A stretch of 64,000 nt of DNA, from positions 1 through 64,000 of the forward strand of contig NZ_PEBK01000008.1 in the NCBI RefSeq assembly GCF_002802905.1, read 5' to 3'. Position numbers and translations under genes: made by a program. Each line of letters opens with the position of its first letter. The stretch's first letter is position 1. This document shows positions 26,982 to 36,514 of this stretch, in pieces. The notes beneath the pieces were generated by a model. The model worked only from the letters and a program-made list of their open reading frames with translations. It had not been told where the DNA came from and made no database searches. This DNA is from Bifidobacterium simiarum (GTDB taxonomy: Bacteria > Actinomycetota > Actinomycetes > Actinomycetales > Bifidobacteriaceae).

Positions 26982-28423
26982 GACCGTGCCTCCTGACTCT
27001 TCCCGCTCTTCCCGTTCCTCACAGGTTCCCCGGGTTCCCCAAGTTCCCCGGATTCCCCGGGCTCTCCCGAAACGTTACCGCGTTCGCCTCGAATCAGGGA
27101 ATCGGCCACGCCGCAGAACATGCCGATCACGGCCGGAACCACCCATCCGAGATGGTACTTCTGCATCGGCAGCAAGGTCAGTGCCGAGTCCAGCCACGGC
27201 AGCGATCCGCCGAACACCGAGGCCAGGGAGGCGACGCAGCCGGCGAATGCGGTGACGCCCACCAGCGTCACCGTCCATGGGTACACGCGGACGAACCGCG
27301 AACCGAGGATCCGATGGGTGAGCGCGAGCAGCACCAGCACGATCGAGATCGGATACAGCGCGGACAGCACCGGTACCGACACCTTGATGATGAGGCTCAG
27401 TCCCGCGTTCGACACGATGAAGCTGAACACGGTGAACGCCACCTGCCAGGTCCGGTAGCCCACCCGGTGACCCATGACGGTGGGGAAGGTCGTGCGGAAG
27501 TACGTGGCGCAGGTGCAGATCAGGCCGGTGCACACGTTCAGGCAGGCGATGACGAACACCACGCCGAGGAACACGGTACCGCCCGTGCCGAACAGCGACG
27601 ACGTGAGATTGGTCAGCACGGTCGCCCCGGTATCCGTGGCGGGGTCGATGCGCGTGATCGCGCCCGACACCGTGCCCACGTAGCTCAGCGCACCGTAGAT
27701 CAGGATGAGCAGTACGCCGGTGCCGAGCCCCGCGTAGGCGGTTTCAAGCTGTACCTGCCGTTCGTCGTCGATACGCTGGGCGCGGATGTTGGCCGAGATC
27801 ACGATGCCGAAATACAGGGCGGCCAGCAGATCCATGGTCTGGTAGCCGTCGAGGAAGCCCCGGGTCAGCTGATTGCCCCGATAGTCGCCCGACGGGTCGG
27901 CCGGGGTGCCGATGCCGTGGATCAGACAGGCGGCAAACAACGCCGCGATGAGCAGGATCAGCAGCGGTCCCATGAACCGTCCCAGCACCTTGGACAGCTT
28001 CTCCGGATGCTGGGCGAACAGGAACGACAGGATGAAGAACACCAGCGAGTAGGCCAGCTGCGCGCCGGCTCTGCCGCCGTCGCTGATAAGTGGCACGACC
28101 ATCATCTCAAACGACGTGGTGGCCGTGCGTGGGATCGCGAAGCACGGGCCGATGGTGAGGATGATCGCCACGCCCAGCAGACGGGCGAAGCCGGGGGAGA
28201 CCCGCTTGGCGAGCGAGTCGAAGCCTCCAGAGAACGTGACCGCCAGCACGCCGAGGATCGGCAGACCCACGGCGGAGACGATGAAGCCGATTGCGGCAGG
28301 GACGGTGGCGGATCCGGCCTGTGCTCCGACGAACGGCGGGAAGATCAGATTGCCCGCGCCGAAGAACATCGAAAAGAACGTGAACGTCATCACCAGACGC
28401 TGCTTTGCCGAAAACCTGCTCAC
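26978..28423 (-). CDS. brnQ: Branched-chain amino-acid:cation symporter
   Basis: An LIVCS-family carrier that imports leucine, isoleucine and valine with Na+ or H+. The 481-residue protein has about twelve membrane segments and the family's opening FTFFSMFFGAGNLIFPPFVG, then GPCFAIPRTATTSFE and LYFGIVISANIRAQ. It ends in a hydrophilic tail of Gly-Glu-Pro-Gly-type repeats (residues about 453-473) that is not conserved in the family. The start is GTG at 28423 after AGAGGCGATAG. It is divergent from an aminotransferase gene, with about 130 bases for both promoters, and overlaps the GNAT gene at its end. Confidence 0.93.
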   Translation of the reverse strand: MSRFSAKQRLVMTFTFFSMFFGAGNLIFPPFVGAQAGSATVPAAIGFIVSAVGLPILGVLAVTFSGGFDSLAKRVSPGFARLLGVAIILTIGPCFAIPRTATTSFEMMVVPLISDGGRAGAQLAYSLVFFILSFLFAQHPEKLSKVLGRFMGPLLILLIAALFAACLIHGIGTPADPSGDYRGNQLTRGFLDGYQTMDLLAALYFGIVISANIRAQRIDDERQVQLETAYAGLGTGVLLILIYGALSYVGTVSGAITRIDPATDTGATVLTNLTSSLFGTGGTVFLGVVFVIACLNVCTGLICTCATYFRTTFPTVMGHRVGYRTWQVAFTVFSFIVSNAGLSLIIKVSVPVLSALYPISIVLVLLALTHRILGSRFVRVYPWTVTLVGVTAFAGCVASLASVFGGSLPWLDSALTLLPMQKYHLGWVVPAVIGMFCGVADSLIRGERGNVSGEPGESGELGEPGEPVRNGKSGKSQEARS

Positions 28424-28555
28424 CTATCGCCTCTTTCCCTCGCAGTCAACCTCCCCACTGTAGCAAGTCCGCTGATCAGGGAGGAATGGACGAAGTCCGG
28501 CGACCTGGCCGACTCCGTGCGTATCATCGTGGAAACCTCGAGGAAGGAGAACCCC

Positions 28556-29719
28556 ATGCCGCATGTTTCGCATCGGGCACAGGAGGCGCTGTATCCCAGT
28601 GTCCGGGAGATGTTCGAACTGGCCGCCGAGGAGCCCGGCGCGATCTCGTTCGCGATAGGGGAGCCCGGTTTCGACACTCCCCGGCCGATGATCAACGCGG
28701 CGTATGAGGCGGCGGTCGCCGGCGACACCCATTACACGCCCAATCGCGGTACGGTGGCGCTTCGCGAGGCATGGTGCCGGTACCGCGCCGATCATGACGG
28801 CGTCGCCTACGATCCGGACGGTGAGATCATCGTCACCGCCGGCGGTATGGAGGCCATGTATCTGGCGCTGGTGGCGACACTCGATCCCGGCGACGACATT
28901 CTCGTACCGGATCCCGGCTACGCGAACTACTTCGGTCAGGTGCGGATGGTGGGGGCGAACGTGGTGTCGGTGCCCCTGTTTGCGGACCGGGGATTCCGTA
29001 TGCGAGCCCGCGACGTCGAAGAGGCGATCACGCCGAACACCCGGGTCCTGCTGCTCAATTCCCCGTCGAACCCCACCGGCGCGATCATCGATCCCGATGA
29101 GCTGCGCGCCATCGCCGACGTCGTCGAGCGACATGATCTGTGGGTGATCAGCGACGAGGTGTATCGCGCGTTCGTCTACGATGACGGCGTGCGGTGCCTG
29201 TCCATCGCCACGATGCCCGGCATGAAGGACCGCACCATCGTCGTGGACTCCTTCTCCAAGACGTTCGCGATGACCGGCTGGCGTATCGGCTGCGCATTCG
29301 GGCCGAAGCCGATCGTCGATCAGATGACGATCATGCAGGAGAACGTCGTCTCATGCGTGCCCGGCGCCCTGCAGGCCGGCGCGGTCGCCGCGCTGGAGAA
29401 CGGATCAGATATTCTGCCGACGATGAAGGCGGCGTACCGTACCAACCGTGACATGGTCGTTTCCGCCATCGCCGACATGCCGTTGGTGAGCTGCACGATG
29501 CCGGATGGGGCGTTCTATGTGCTGGTCGACGTTTCCGCCACGGGAATGGACGACCATGAGTTCGCGGTGCGACTGCTGCATGAGGGCAAGGTCGTGGTCA
29601 CGCCGGCGTCCGGATTCGGCTCGCGCGGCAGGGGATTCGTGCGGATATCGTACGTGGGCACGGCCGAGGACACGGCCGAGGGCCTGCGGCGCATGAAAGC
29701 GTGGCTGTCGGCGCTGTGA
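28556..29719 (+). CDS. Class I/II PLP-dependent aminotransferase
   Basis: A 387-residue cytosolic fold-type I aminotransferase, probably for aspartate, alanine or aromatic amino acids; the amino donor cannot be set. Landmarks are FAIGEPGFDTP, the PLP phosphate-contact region VTAGGMEAMYLAL, NSPSNPTGAI, SDEVYRAFVYDD and the PLP-lysine motif VDSFSKTFAMTGWRIGC. AGGAAGGAG precedes the ATG at 28556; the long upstream extension of the frame is antisense to brnQ and not real. It is divergent from brnQ. A shared hairpin separates it from tal. Confidence 0.9.
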   Translation: MPHVSHRAQEALYPSVREMFELAAEEPGAISFAIGEPGFDTPRPMINAAYEAAVAGDTHYTPNRGTVALREAWCRYRADHDGVAYDPDGEIIVTAGGMEAMYLALVATLDPGDDILVPDPGYANYFGQVRMVGANVVSVPLFADRGFRMRARDVEEAITPNTRVLLLNSPSNPTGAIIDPDELRAIADVVERHDLWVISDEVYRAFVYDDGVRCLSIATMPGMKDRTIVVDSFSKTFAMTGWRIGCAFGPKPIVDQMTIMQENVVSCVPGALQAGAVAALENGSDILPTMKAAYRTNRDMVVSAIADMPLVSCTMPDGAFYVLVDVSATGMDDHEFAVRLLHEGKVVVTPASGFGSRGRGFVRISYVGTAEDTAEGLRRMKAWLSAL

Positions 29720-29768
29720 CCGTACCGCGGTCGGGATCGGAACGAACATACGAGTTGAAACCATACGA

Positions 29769-29812
29769 AAGGGGCCCGGCGCACTTCCCATGGGGAAGGA
29801 GCCGGGCCCCTT
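29769..29812. terminator. Bidirectional terminator between aminotransferase and tal
   Basis: aaggggcccggc (29769-29780) pairs perfectly with gccgggcccctt (29801-29812), and the loop pairs further (ttccc with gggga). It lies between converging genes. Confidence 0.75.
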
Positions 29813-29885
29813 GATGATCATCGGTCATATGATGTCGGAAATCCGGATGACTCCGGGAAACCGGTCATATGACGTTCCGGGAATC

Positions 29886-30989
29886 TCAGGCGTTCACGCG
29901 ATCGATGCCGGCCTGCACGTCGGCGAGGACGGAATCCCAGGACTTGATGAAGGCGGCGACGCCGTCGGCCTCGAGCTTGTCGGTGACGGCCTTGAAGTCG
30001 ATGCCCAGATCGGCGAGCTTGTCCATGATGGCGTGGCTCTCCTCGTAGGTGCCGGCGATGGTCGGAGCGCCGTTGCCGTGGTCGGCGAGAGCGTTCAGGG
30101 TCTTCTCCGGCATGGTGTTAACGATGTGCGGGGCGACGAGCTCGTCCACGTACTTGCAGTCGGAGTAGGCCGGGTTCTTGGTGCCGGTGGAGGCCCACAG
30201 CGGACGCTGCTTCTTGGCGCCCTTGGCTTCGAGGGCGGCCCAGCGGGGATCCTCGGCGAACTTCTTCTCGAACAGCTCGTAGGCCAGACGGGCGTTGGCG
30301 ACGGCGGCCTTGCCCTCGAGGGCCTTGGCCTCGTCGGAGCCGTTGGCTTCGAGCAGCTTGTCGACGGCGGTGTCCACGCGGGACACGAAGAAGGAGCCGA
30401 CGGAGCCGATGTGCTTGAGATCGTGGCCGTTGGCGTCAGCCTGGGCGATGCCCTCGATGAAGGCGTCGATGACCTGCTCGTAACGCTCGAGCGAGAAGAT
30501 CAGGGTGACGTTCACGGAGATGCCCTTGGCCAGGGTGGCGGTGATGGCCGGCAGACCCTCGAGGGTGGCGGGGATCTTGATCATGGCGTTGGGGCGGTTG
30601 ACCTTCTCCCACAGCTCCACGGCCTGCTTCTCGGTGTTCTCGGTGTCGTGGGCCAGACGGGGATCGACCTCGATGGAGACGCGGCCGTCGACGAAATCGG
30701 TCTTCTCGGCGACTTCACGGAAGATGTCGGTAGCGTTGCGCACGTCGGTGGTGGTCAGCTCGCGGATGGCGGTCTCCACGTCGACCTTGCCGAGCTCCTT
30801 GAGCTGGGCGTCGTACGGACCGACCTGGCTCAGCGCCTTCTGGAAGATGGAGGGGTTGGTGGTCACGCCGACGACGTTCTTGTCGGCGATGAGCTCCTGC
30901 AGATTGCCGGACTCGATACGGGTGCGGGACAGATCGTCCAGCCAGATGGAAACGCCGGAATCGGACGTACGCTGAGTTGCAGCAGTCAT
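29886..30989 (-). CDS. tal: Transaldolase
   Basis: Transfers a dihydroxyacetone unit between sugar phosphates. With transketolase it interconverts fructose-6-phosphate and pentose/tetrose phosphates, the carbon shuffle of the bifid shunt. The 367-residue length and pattern fit the actinobacterial tal form: the N-terminal SIWLDDLSR, VVGVTTNPSIFQKAL, the Schiff-base lysine in PNAMIKIPAT, and RPLWASTGTKNP. AAGGAG precedes the ATG by 7 bases. It is downstream of tkt on the same strand, separated by a stem-loop (31017-31047), so it may be partly co-transcribed. Codon bias indicates strong expression. Confidence 0.96.
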   Translation of the reverse strand: MTAATQRTSDSGVSIWLDDLSRTRIESGNLQELIADKNVVGVTTNPSIFQKALSQVGPYDAQLKELGKVDVETAIRELTTTDVRNATDIFREVAEKTDFVDGRVSIEVDPRLAHDTENTEKQAVELWEKVNRPNAMIKIPATLEGLPAITATLAKGISVNVTLIFSLERYEQVIDAFIEGIAQADANGHDLKHIGSVGSFFVSRVDTAVDKLLEANGSDEAKALEGKAAVANARLAYELFEKKFAEDPRWAALEAKGAKKQRPLWASTGTKNPAYSDCKYVDELVAPHIVNTMPEKTLNALADHGNGAPTIAGTYEESHAIMDKLADLGIDFKAVTDKLEADGVAAFIKSWDSVLADVQAGIDRVNA

Positions 30990-31016
30990 ATTCTAATCTC
31001 CTTGTTGTTGGTATCC

Positions 31017-31047
31017 CCGGCTTCCCCGAACGATGCGGGGAAGCCGG
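31017..31047 (-). terminator. Intercistronic stem-loop between tkt and tal
   Basis: Perfect 11-bp arms ccggcttcccc (31017-31027) and ggggaagccgg (31037-31047) with a 9-base loop. It lies after the tkt stop and before the tal ribosome site without a T tract, so it may act as a partial terminator or mRNA stabiliser. Confidence 0.6.
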
Positions 31048-31082
31048 AAAATCTACTGATGATGCGCGTTATGCGCGGGGTG

Positions 31083-33185
31083 TCAGGCCTGGACTTCGGC
31101 GAGCGAGGCCTTGGCGGCTTCGACGACGTGCTCGGCGGTGATGCCCAGATCGATGAGGTTCTGAGCGCCGTCGCCCTGCAGACCGAACTGCTCGATGGAG
31201 ACGGGCTTGCCGTAGGAGCCGAGGTACTTGTACCAAGGCATGGCAATGCCGGCCTCGACGGAGACACGGGCCTTGACGGCGGCCGGAAGCACGGCCTCCT
31301 TGTACTCGGCGTCCTGCTCCTCGAACCACTCGAAGGACGGCATGGAGACCACGCGGGCCTTGATGCCTTCCTCGGCGAGGGTGGCGGCGGCCTTGACGGC
31401 CAGCTGGACCTCGGAGCCGGTGGCCATGAGGATCACGTCCGGGGTGCCCTCGGTGTCGACGAGCACGTAGGCGCCCTTCTTCACGCCGTCCTTGGCCTTG
31501 GCCGCGGTCTCGGCGAGCACCGGCAGACCCTGACGGGACAGCACCATGGCGGTCGGCAGGGTGTTCTTCTTCTCGAAGAAGTAGCGGTAGGCCTCGGCGG
31601 TCTCGAAGGCGTCGGCCGGGCGGACGACCTCGAGCTGCGGCAGGGCGCGGAAGGAAGCGAGGTGCTCGACCGGCTGGTGGGTCGGGCCGTCCTCGCCGAC
31701 GGCGACGGAGTCGTGGGTCCACACGTACAGGTTCGGGATCTCCATGAGGGCGGCCAGACGGACGGCGGAGCGCTCGTAGTCGGAGAACATGAAGAAGGTG
31801 CCGCCGAACGGACGGGTGTGAGAGCCGAGCAGGATGCCGTTGGTGATGCAGCCCATGGCGAACTCGCGCACGCCGAAGTGCAGCTGACGGCCGAACTCGT
31901 TGCAGACCGGCCACTGCTTGGTGGCGCACTCCTCGGGGGCGAAGGTGGCCGCACCCTTGAGATCGGTCTTGTTGGAGCCGCCGAGGTCGGCGGAGCCGCC
32001 CCACAGTTCGGGCATGACGGCGGCGATGGCGTTGAGCACGGAGCCGGAGGCGCCACGGGTGGCGACGTTCTTGCCCACCTCGAAGGTGGCTTCGAGATCG
32101 TCGAGGGCCTTGTCGAAGCCTTCCGGCAGCTCGCCGGCCTTCAGACGGTCGTACAGGGCGGCCTTGTCCGGGTTGGCGGCGCGCCAGGCCTCGTACTTCT
32201 CATCCCAGGCGGCGTGGGCGGCGAGACCGCGCTCGGCGACCTTGCGGGCGTGGGCGAGGGCCTCCTCGTCGACCTGGAAGCTCTTCTCGGGATCGTAGCC
32301 GAGCAGCTTCTTGAGGCCGGCGACGGCCTCGGCGCCCAGCTTGGAGCCGTGGGAGGACGGATCGTTGGTCTTGCCCGGGGTCGGCCAGGCGATCAGGGAG
32401 TGGACCTTGATGAGCTTCGGCTGGTCGGGGGCGGCGGCCTCGGCCTTGGCGATGACGTCGGCCAGACCCTCGATGTCCTCCTTGTAGGAGCCGTCGGGCT
32501 GGATGAAGCTGAACTCGTCGGTGTACCAGCCGTAGGCCTGGAAGCGCTTGAGCACGTCCTCGGCCAGCACCAGGTTGGTGTCGCCTTCGATCTGGATGCG
32601 GTTGGCGTCGAAGATCACGGTCAGGTTGCCGAGCTTCTGGTTGGCGGCCAGAGCGGCGGCCTCACCGGAGATGCCCTCCTCGATGTCGCCTTCGCCGCAG
32701 ATGGCCCAGATCTTGTGGTAGAAGGGGGATTCTTCCTTCGGGGTCTCGGGATCGAGCAGGCCACGCTGGAAGCGTTCGCCGTAGGCGAAGCCGATGGCGG
32801 AGGCGAAGCCCTGACCGAGCGGGCCGGTGGTCATTTCGATGCCGGGGGTCAGGCCGTACTCGGGGTGACCCGGGGTGCGGGTGTCGGCGCCGCCGCGGAA
32901 GTGCTTGAGGTCGTCCAGGGTCAGGCCGTAGCCGGAGAAGTACAGCTGGACGTACTGGGTGAGGGAGGCGTGGCCGCCGGAAAGGATGAAGCGATCACGG
33001 CCTTCCCAGTTGGGATCGTTCGGATCATGCTTGATGAAATGCTGGTACAGCGTGTAGGCGATGGGAGCCAGCGAGACCGGGGAACCGGGGTGGCCGCTTC
33101 CGGCGTTCTCGACCGCATCGGCCGAAAGGACCTTGGCCATCTTGATGGCGCGCTCGTCCAGTTCAGTCTCCTTGAATTCGGTCAT
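31083..33185 (-). CDS. tkt: Transketolase
   Basis: A thiamine-diphosphate enzyme that moves two-carbon units between ketoses and aldoses, partner of tal in the pentose-phosphate branch. The 700-residue protein has the ThDP/Mg2+ motif region [15 protein letters not shown], ending at [11 protein letters not shown]; the N-terminal [13 protein letters not shown] with a substrate His; and the pyrimidine-domain segment [24 protein letters not shown] precedes the ATG at 33185. A perfect 20-bp inverted repeat lies 29-85 bases upstream. It is divergent from hrcA. Confidence 0.96.
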   Translation of the reverse strand: MTEFKETELDERAIKMAKVLSADAVENAGSGHPGSPVSLAPIAYTLYQHFIKHDPNDPNWEGRDRFILSGGHASLTQYVQLYFSGYGLTLDDLKHFRGGADTRTPGHPEYGLTPGIEMTTGPLGQGFASAIGFAYGERFQRGLLDPETPKEESPFYHKIWAICGEGDIEEGISGEAAALAANQKLGNLTVIFDANRIQIEGDTNLVLAEDVLKRFQAYGWYTDEFSFIQPDGSYKEDIEGLADVIAKAEAAAPDQPKLIKVHSLIAWPTPGKTNDPSSHGSKLGAEAVAGLKKLLGYDPEKSFQVDEEALAHARKVAERGLAAHAAWDEKYEAWRAANPDKAALYDRLKAGELPEGFDKALDDLEATFEVGKNVATRGASGSVLNAIAAVMPELWGGSADLGGSNKTDLKGAATFAPEECATKQWPVCNEFGRQLHFGVREFAMGCITNGILLGSHTRPFGGTFFMFSDYERSAVRLAALMEIPNLYVWTHDSVAVGEDGPTHQPVEHLASFRALPQLEVVRPADAFETAEAYRYFFEKKNTLPTAMVLSRQGLPVLAETAAKAKDGVKKGAYVLVDTEGTPDVILMATGSEVQLAVKAAATLAEEGIKARVVSMPSFEWFEEQDAEYKEAVLPAAVKARVSVEAGIAMPWYKYLGSYGKPVSIEQFGLQGDGAQNLIDLGITAEHVVEAAKASLAEVQA

Positions 33186-33213
33186 GAATCAACTTTCCTT
33201 CCAATCGGACGGA

Positions 33214-33270
33214 TCCGATGCGCACGTTCCAACCCCGGAATGTGCCGTTTCGGTTGGAACGTGCGCATCG
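33214..33270 (-). promoter_or_regulatory. 20-bp perfect stem-loop in the tkt upstream region
   Basis: ccgatgcgcacgttccaacc (33214-33233) and its exact complement (33251-33270) flank a 17-base loop. Its near edge is 29 bases before the tkt start. It could be a leader hairpin, an attenuator or an operator; no T tract follows. Confidence 0.65.
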
Positions 33271-33384
33271 GCTTCATTTGCCCTTTTATGCTAACCCGGC
33301 ACAAAGACTTCACGGCACATTTCCTCACGCTGGTTGTTAGAAAACTGTTCATGGCTGTTTATTTTTGTTCGATTAAGCCCTTGG

Positions 33385-33411
33385 CTAGCACTCCAGAGCG
33401 TCGAGTGCTAA
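33385..33411 (+). promoter_or_regulatory. CIRCE element (HrcA operator)
   Basis: ctagcactc, a 9-base spacer and gagtgctaa (33385-33393 and 33403-33411) match the CIRCE consensus TTAGCACTC-N9-GAGTGCTAA except for the first base. It lies 123 bases before hrcA, indicating heat-shock autoregulation. Confidence 0.93.
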
Positions 33412-33423
33412 AAATAGAGAAAA

Positions 33424-33439
33424 CGCAATGATCATTGCG
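33424..33439. promoter_or_regulatory. 16-bp perfect palindrome in the hrcA leader
   Basis: cgcaatgatcattgcg is fully self-complementary and stands 13 bases behind CIRCE. It is a candidate second operator; its regulator is unknown. Confidence 0.45.
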
Positions 33440-33533
33440 ATGCCGCAGATGTTAGGGCTTCGCAAGCCGATGATCATGCCGCGACACGCAGAAACGCTCT
33501 CATGCCGCGGCAACCGTATCGAAGGAGGCGGAC

Positions 33534-34646
33534 GTGGCGAACGAAAGACGCATGCTGGTGCTCCGCGCCGTCATCGAGGATTACATCCGTACGCAGGAGC
33601 CGGTGGGGTCGGGCGCACTGACCCGCGGGCACAAGCTCGGGGTCAGCTCGGCCACCGTGCGCAACGACATGGCGGCGCTGGAGGATGAGGGCTATCTGAT
33701 CCAGCCGCACACCTCGGCGGGGCGCATCCCCACCGAGAAGGGATACCGGTACTTCGTGGACAAGCTCGCCACGGTGGTGCCGCTGTCCAAGGCGCAGAAG
33801 CGTGGCATCCGTTCGTTCCTCTCCGGTTCGGTGAGTCTGGACGACACGCTGAGGCGGTCGGCGCAGCTGCTCGCCCAGATCACCGGTCAGGTGGCCGTGG
33901 TGGCCTCGCCGTCATTGGCCCGGTCGGCGCTACGCCACATCGAACTGGTACCGGTCTCCACGGTCACGCTGCTCATGGTGATCATCACCGACACCGGACG
34001 GGTGGAGCAGCGCACCATCATCGTGGCGGACAGGCCGGGCGATGCCGAGATCGCCGCCATCGGCTCGCACGTCAATGCGATCAGCATGGGCAAGTCGTTG
34101 CGCAGGGCCTCGGCCGACGTGCACGCCTCGGCCCAGGAGGAGCCGGCCGGCACGTCGAGGGCGCTGATCGAGGCGATCGCCAAGGTCCTCGACGAAATGG
34201 CCACGCAGGAACGCACCAGCAACCTTTACATGGCCGGCACCTCGCAGCTGGCGCACGGCCAGTCGGCCGACATGAACGTGATCGCCCCGCTGTTCGACGC
34301 GCTCGAGGAGCAGGTGGTGCTGATGAAGCTGATGACCACGCTGAGCGAGGTGACTCAGTCGCACGGCGTGGGCATCGCGATCGGATCGGAGACGCACACC
34401 CCCGGGCTGCTCAACGCCTCCGTCGTCACCTCCGGATACGGCCAGTCGACCGCGGGGGACGAGGACGACGATGCCACCGGCTCGTCCGCGACCGGCAGCG
34501 AGCCAGTGGCGTTCGTTGGATCCATCGGCCCCACCCACATGGACTACGCGACCACGATCTCCGCGGTACGCGCCGTGGCCCGGTACCTCACCGAGGTCAT
34601 CGCCAATGAGGAGGACCCCGACGCCGATCCGGACGGAGCCGCATGA
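33534..34646 (+). CDS. hrcA: Heat-inducible transcription repressor HrcA
   Basis: The repressor that binds CIRCE at normal temperature and depends on GroE. The 370-residue protein has the winged-helix N-terminus (EDYIRTQEPVGSGALTRGHK, VSSATVRNDMAALEDEGYL, HTSAGRIPTEKGYRYFVD) and the GAF-like dimerisation domain behind it. An acidic Asp/Ser/Thr-rich insertion near residues 310-322 is not part of the usual family core. The start is GTG at 33534 after GAAGGAGG. It is preceded by CIRCE and followed by dnaJ, the classic heat-shock arrangement. Confidence 0.96.
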   Translation: MANERRMLVLRAVIEDYIRTQEPVGSGALTRGHKLGVSSATVRNDMAALEDEGYLIQPHTSAGRIPTEKGYRYFVDKLATVVPLSKAQKRGIRSFLSGSVSLDDTLRRSAQLLAQITGQVAVVASPSLARSALRHIELVPVSTVTLLMVIITDTGRVEQRTIIVADRPGDAEIAAIGSHVNAISMGKSLRRASADVHASAQEEPAGTSRALIEAIAKVLDEMATQERTSNLYMAGTSQLAHGQSADMNVIAPLFDALEEQVVLMKLMTTLSEVTQSHGVGIAIGSETHTPGLLNASVVTSGYGQSTAGDEDDDATGSSATGSEPVAFVGSIGPTHMDYATTISAVRAVARYLTEVIANEEDPDADPDGAA

Positions 34647-34750
34647 CGGACCCGCCGCACGCCGATCCGGCCTAGGACCGGCTCTTATGGCACAATATTC
34701 GACGGACAGACCGCATACACAACACAGGAACACACAGGAAAGATCGATCA

Positions 34751-35902
34751 GTGGCTGACTATTACGAAGTATTGGGCGTCGACAGGAACGCCAGCGAAGA
34801 GGAGATCAAGAAGGCCTATCGCAAGATGAGCCGCAAGTACCATCCCGATATCGCCGGCCCCGAATTCGAGGACAAGTTCAAGGAGGTGAACTCCGCCTAC
34901 GAGGTGCTTTCCGACACGGAGAAGCGCCGCATGTACGATCAGGGCGTCGACCCGAACAACCCCAATGCCGCGGGCGGGTTCTCCGGCGCCGCCGGCTTCG
35001 ACATGGGCGACATCTTCGGCCAGTTCTTCGGTCAGGGATTCGGCGCCTCGCAGGGACCGGTGCCGCGCACCCAGCCGGGCCGCGACTCGCTGGCCAATGT
35101 CACCATCGACCTCAAGACGGCCATCTTCGGTGGCACCGCCCATGTGGACATCCGCACCATGACGCTGTGCCCGGACTGCAAGGGCAGCGGCAGCGCCGGC
35201 GGCGCGCCGACCACCTGCCCCGACTGCCACGGCCACGGATTCGTGCAGAAGGTGGTGCGCACCATGATCGGCCAGATGATGTCGTCCGCGCCCTGCGAAC
35301 GATGCGAGGGACACGGCACCATCATCGAGAACCCCTGCCCGAGTTGCATGGGCCACGGCCGCGTGCGCAGCAAGCGCAACGTCGGCGTGTCGATTCCCGC
35401 GGGCATCCACGACGACACCCGTCTGCGTCTGGCCTCGCAGGGAGAGGTGGGCGAGGGCGGCGGCACCGCCGGCGATCTCTACATCGACGTGCGCGTGGAA
35501 CCCGACAAGACCTTCGTGCGTGACGGCGACGACCTGCACTGCTGGATCGAGGTGCCGATGAGCTGGGCGGTGCTCGGCCATGACTTCGAGCTCGACACCT
35601 TCGACGGCAAGCGCACCATCGACATCCCCGCCGGCACGCAGCAGGACGACACCGTGCAGGTGGAGGGTCTCGGCGTGACCAAGCTGCGTTCCCCCAAGGG
35701 CGAGCGTGGCGACATCATCGCCCACATCGTGGTGCACATCCCCACCAAGCTCACCGACGATGAACGCGATCTGATCGAGCGGTTCGCCGCCAAGCATGAT
35801 GACGGCGCCGCCCACAAGGTCACATCGCAGACCCGTCCCGGCAAGGCGAACGGCGGCAAGGCCAAGGGTTTCTTCGGCAAGCTCAAGGACGCCCTGAGCT
35901 GA
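34751..35902 (+). CDS. dnaJ: Chaperone DnaJ (zinc-finger type)
   Basis: A Hsp40 co-chaperone that stimulates DnaK ATPase. The 383-residue protein has a J domain (residues about 3-65, HPD at 31-33 in RKYHPD), a Gly/Phe region and four zinc motifs ([32 protein letters not shown]). A substrate-binding C-terminal domain follows. The start is GTG at 34751 after GAAAGATCGATCA. It directly follows hrcA and is probably in its operon. The pairing with hrcA suggests the DnaJ2-type paralog of actinobacteria, with a second dnaJ expected near dnaK elsewhere (inference). Confidence 0.95.
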   Translation: MADYYEVLGVDRNASEEEIKKAYRKMSRKYHPDIAGPEFEDKFKEVNSAYEVLSDTEKRRMYDQGVDPNNPNAAGGFSGAAGFDMGDIFGQFFGQGFGASQGPVPRTQPGRDSLANVTIDLKTAIFGGTAHVDIRTMTLCPDCKGSGSAGGAPTTCPDCHGHGFVQKVVRTMIGQMMSSAPCERCEGHGTIIENPCPSCMGHGRVRSKRNVGVSIPAGIHDDTRLRLASQGEVGEGGGTAGDLYIDVRVEPDKTFVRDGDDLHCWIEVPMSWAVLGHDFELDTFDGKRTIDIPAGTQQDDTVQVEGLGVTKLRSPKGERGDIIAHIVVHIPTKLTDDERDLIERFAAKHDDGAAHKVTSQTRPGKANGGKAKGFFGKLKDALS

Positions 35903-35912
35903 GCGAGCGTTG

Positions 35913-35964
35913 ACGCAAGCGGCCGTCCTCCCTTACCGAAGCAGGGGAGGACGGCCGCTTGCGT
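35913..35964 (+). terminator. 20-bp stem terminator after dnaJ
   Basis: acgcaagcggccgtcctccc (35913-35932) pairs perfectly with 35945-35964 across a 12-base loop. It lies 11 bases behind the dnaJ stop. Confidence 0.75.
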
Positions 35965-36054
35965 ATGCCGGCACCGCTGGCTACGACCTTCCTGCCTTCC
36001 CCCATTGGAGGGGAGGGTGGCCGACGCCAGCGGTCGGATGATCTGAGGAAAGGA

Positions 36055-36378
36055 CTATTCGACTGTCACCGCGGAGTCCGCTTCGGATCCGGAAACGGTG
36101 CCGTCGCCTTCGTCGGCATCCTCGTATTCGTCGTATTCGGCTTCCAGGGCCTTGCGCTCTCTCTCGGCGCTTTCAAGGGTGGCCCATATGGCTGTGGAGA
36201 TGCACCACAGTCCTGCGGCCAAGCCATACAGGCCGGCCTTCTTCGCCTTGCCCTGCATGCCGGCCGACAGCGAGACCATCGCCGCGCCCACGCCGGACAT
36301 CACGCACCAGATCGTCATATGGTCTTTGAGAAAATCAAGAACATCATCCATACGGACCAGTGTACGCGTTTCACCCAT
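36055..36378 (-). CDS. Small membrane protein with acidic tail
   Basis: A 107-residue protein of unknown family. It has two hydrophobic stretches (about residues 22-40, TIWCVMSGVGAAMVSLSAGM, and 48-66, AGLYGLAAGLWCISTAIWA), a basic link (GKAKK) and a strongly acidic, probably cytosolic tail (EAEYDEYEDADEGDG). The ATG at 36378 has AAAGGA 4 bases upstream; the later ATG at 36351 has no ribosome site. It is divergent from the TRIC-like channel gene. No function is proposed. Confidence 0.6.
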   Translation of the reverse strand: MGETRTLVRMDDVLDFLKDHMTIWCVMSGVGAAMVSLSAGMQGKAKKAGLYGLAAGLWCISTAIWATLESAERERKALEAEYDEYEDADEGDGTVSGSEADSAVTVE

Positions 36379-36514
36379 AACATCCTTTGGCGTCTTCTAT
36401 GACGGCAGTGGCTCTTCATGGACCGGCCACCTTCGGACGAATCCGCATGTCGAGGGGCTGAGGTGCTAATCTCTTAGCGGCTCGATCGCTCACGTCGCTG
36501 AGGAGGGGGAACGC

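Noticed and set aside
29790-33431. A 1213-codon plus-strand frame antisense to tal and tkt
   Set aside because: It is a shadow of strongly codon-biased genes, Gly/Val/Leu-rich without domains.
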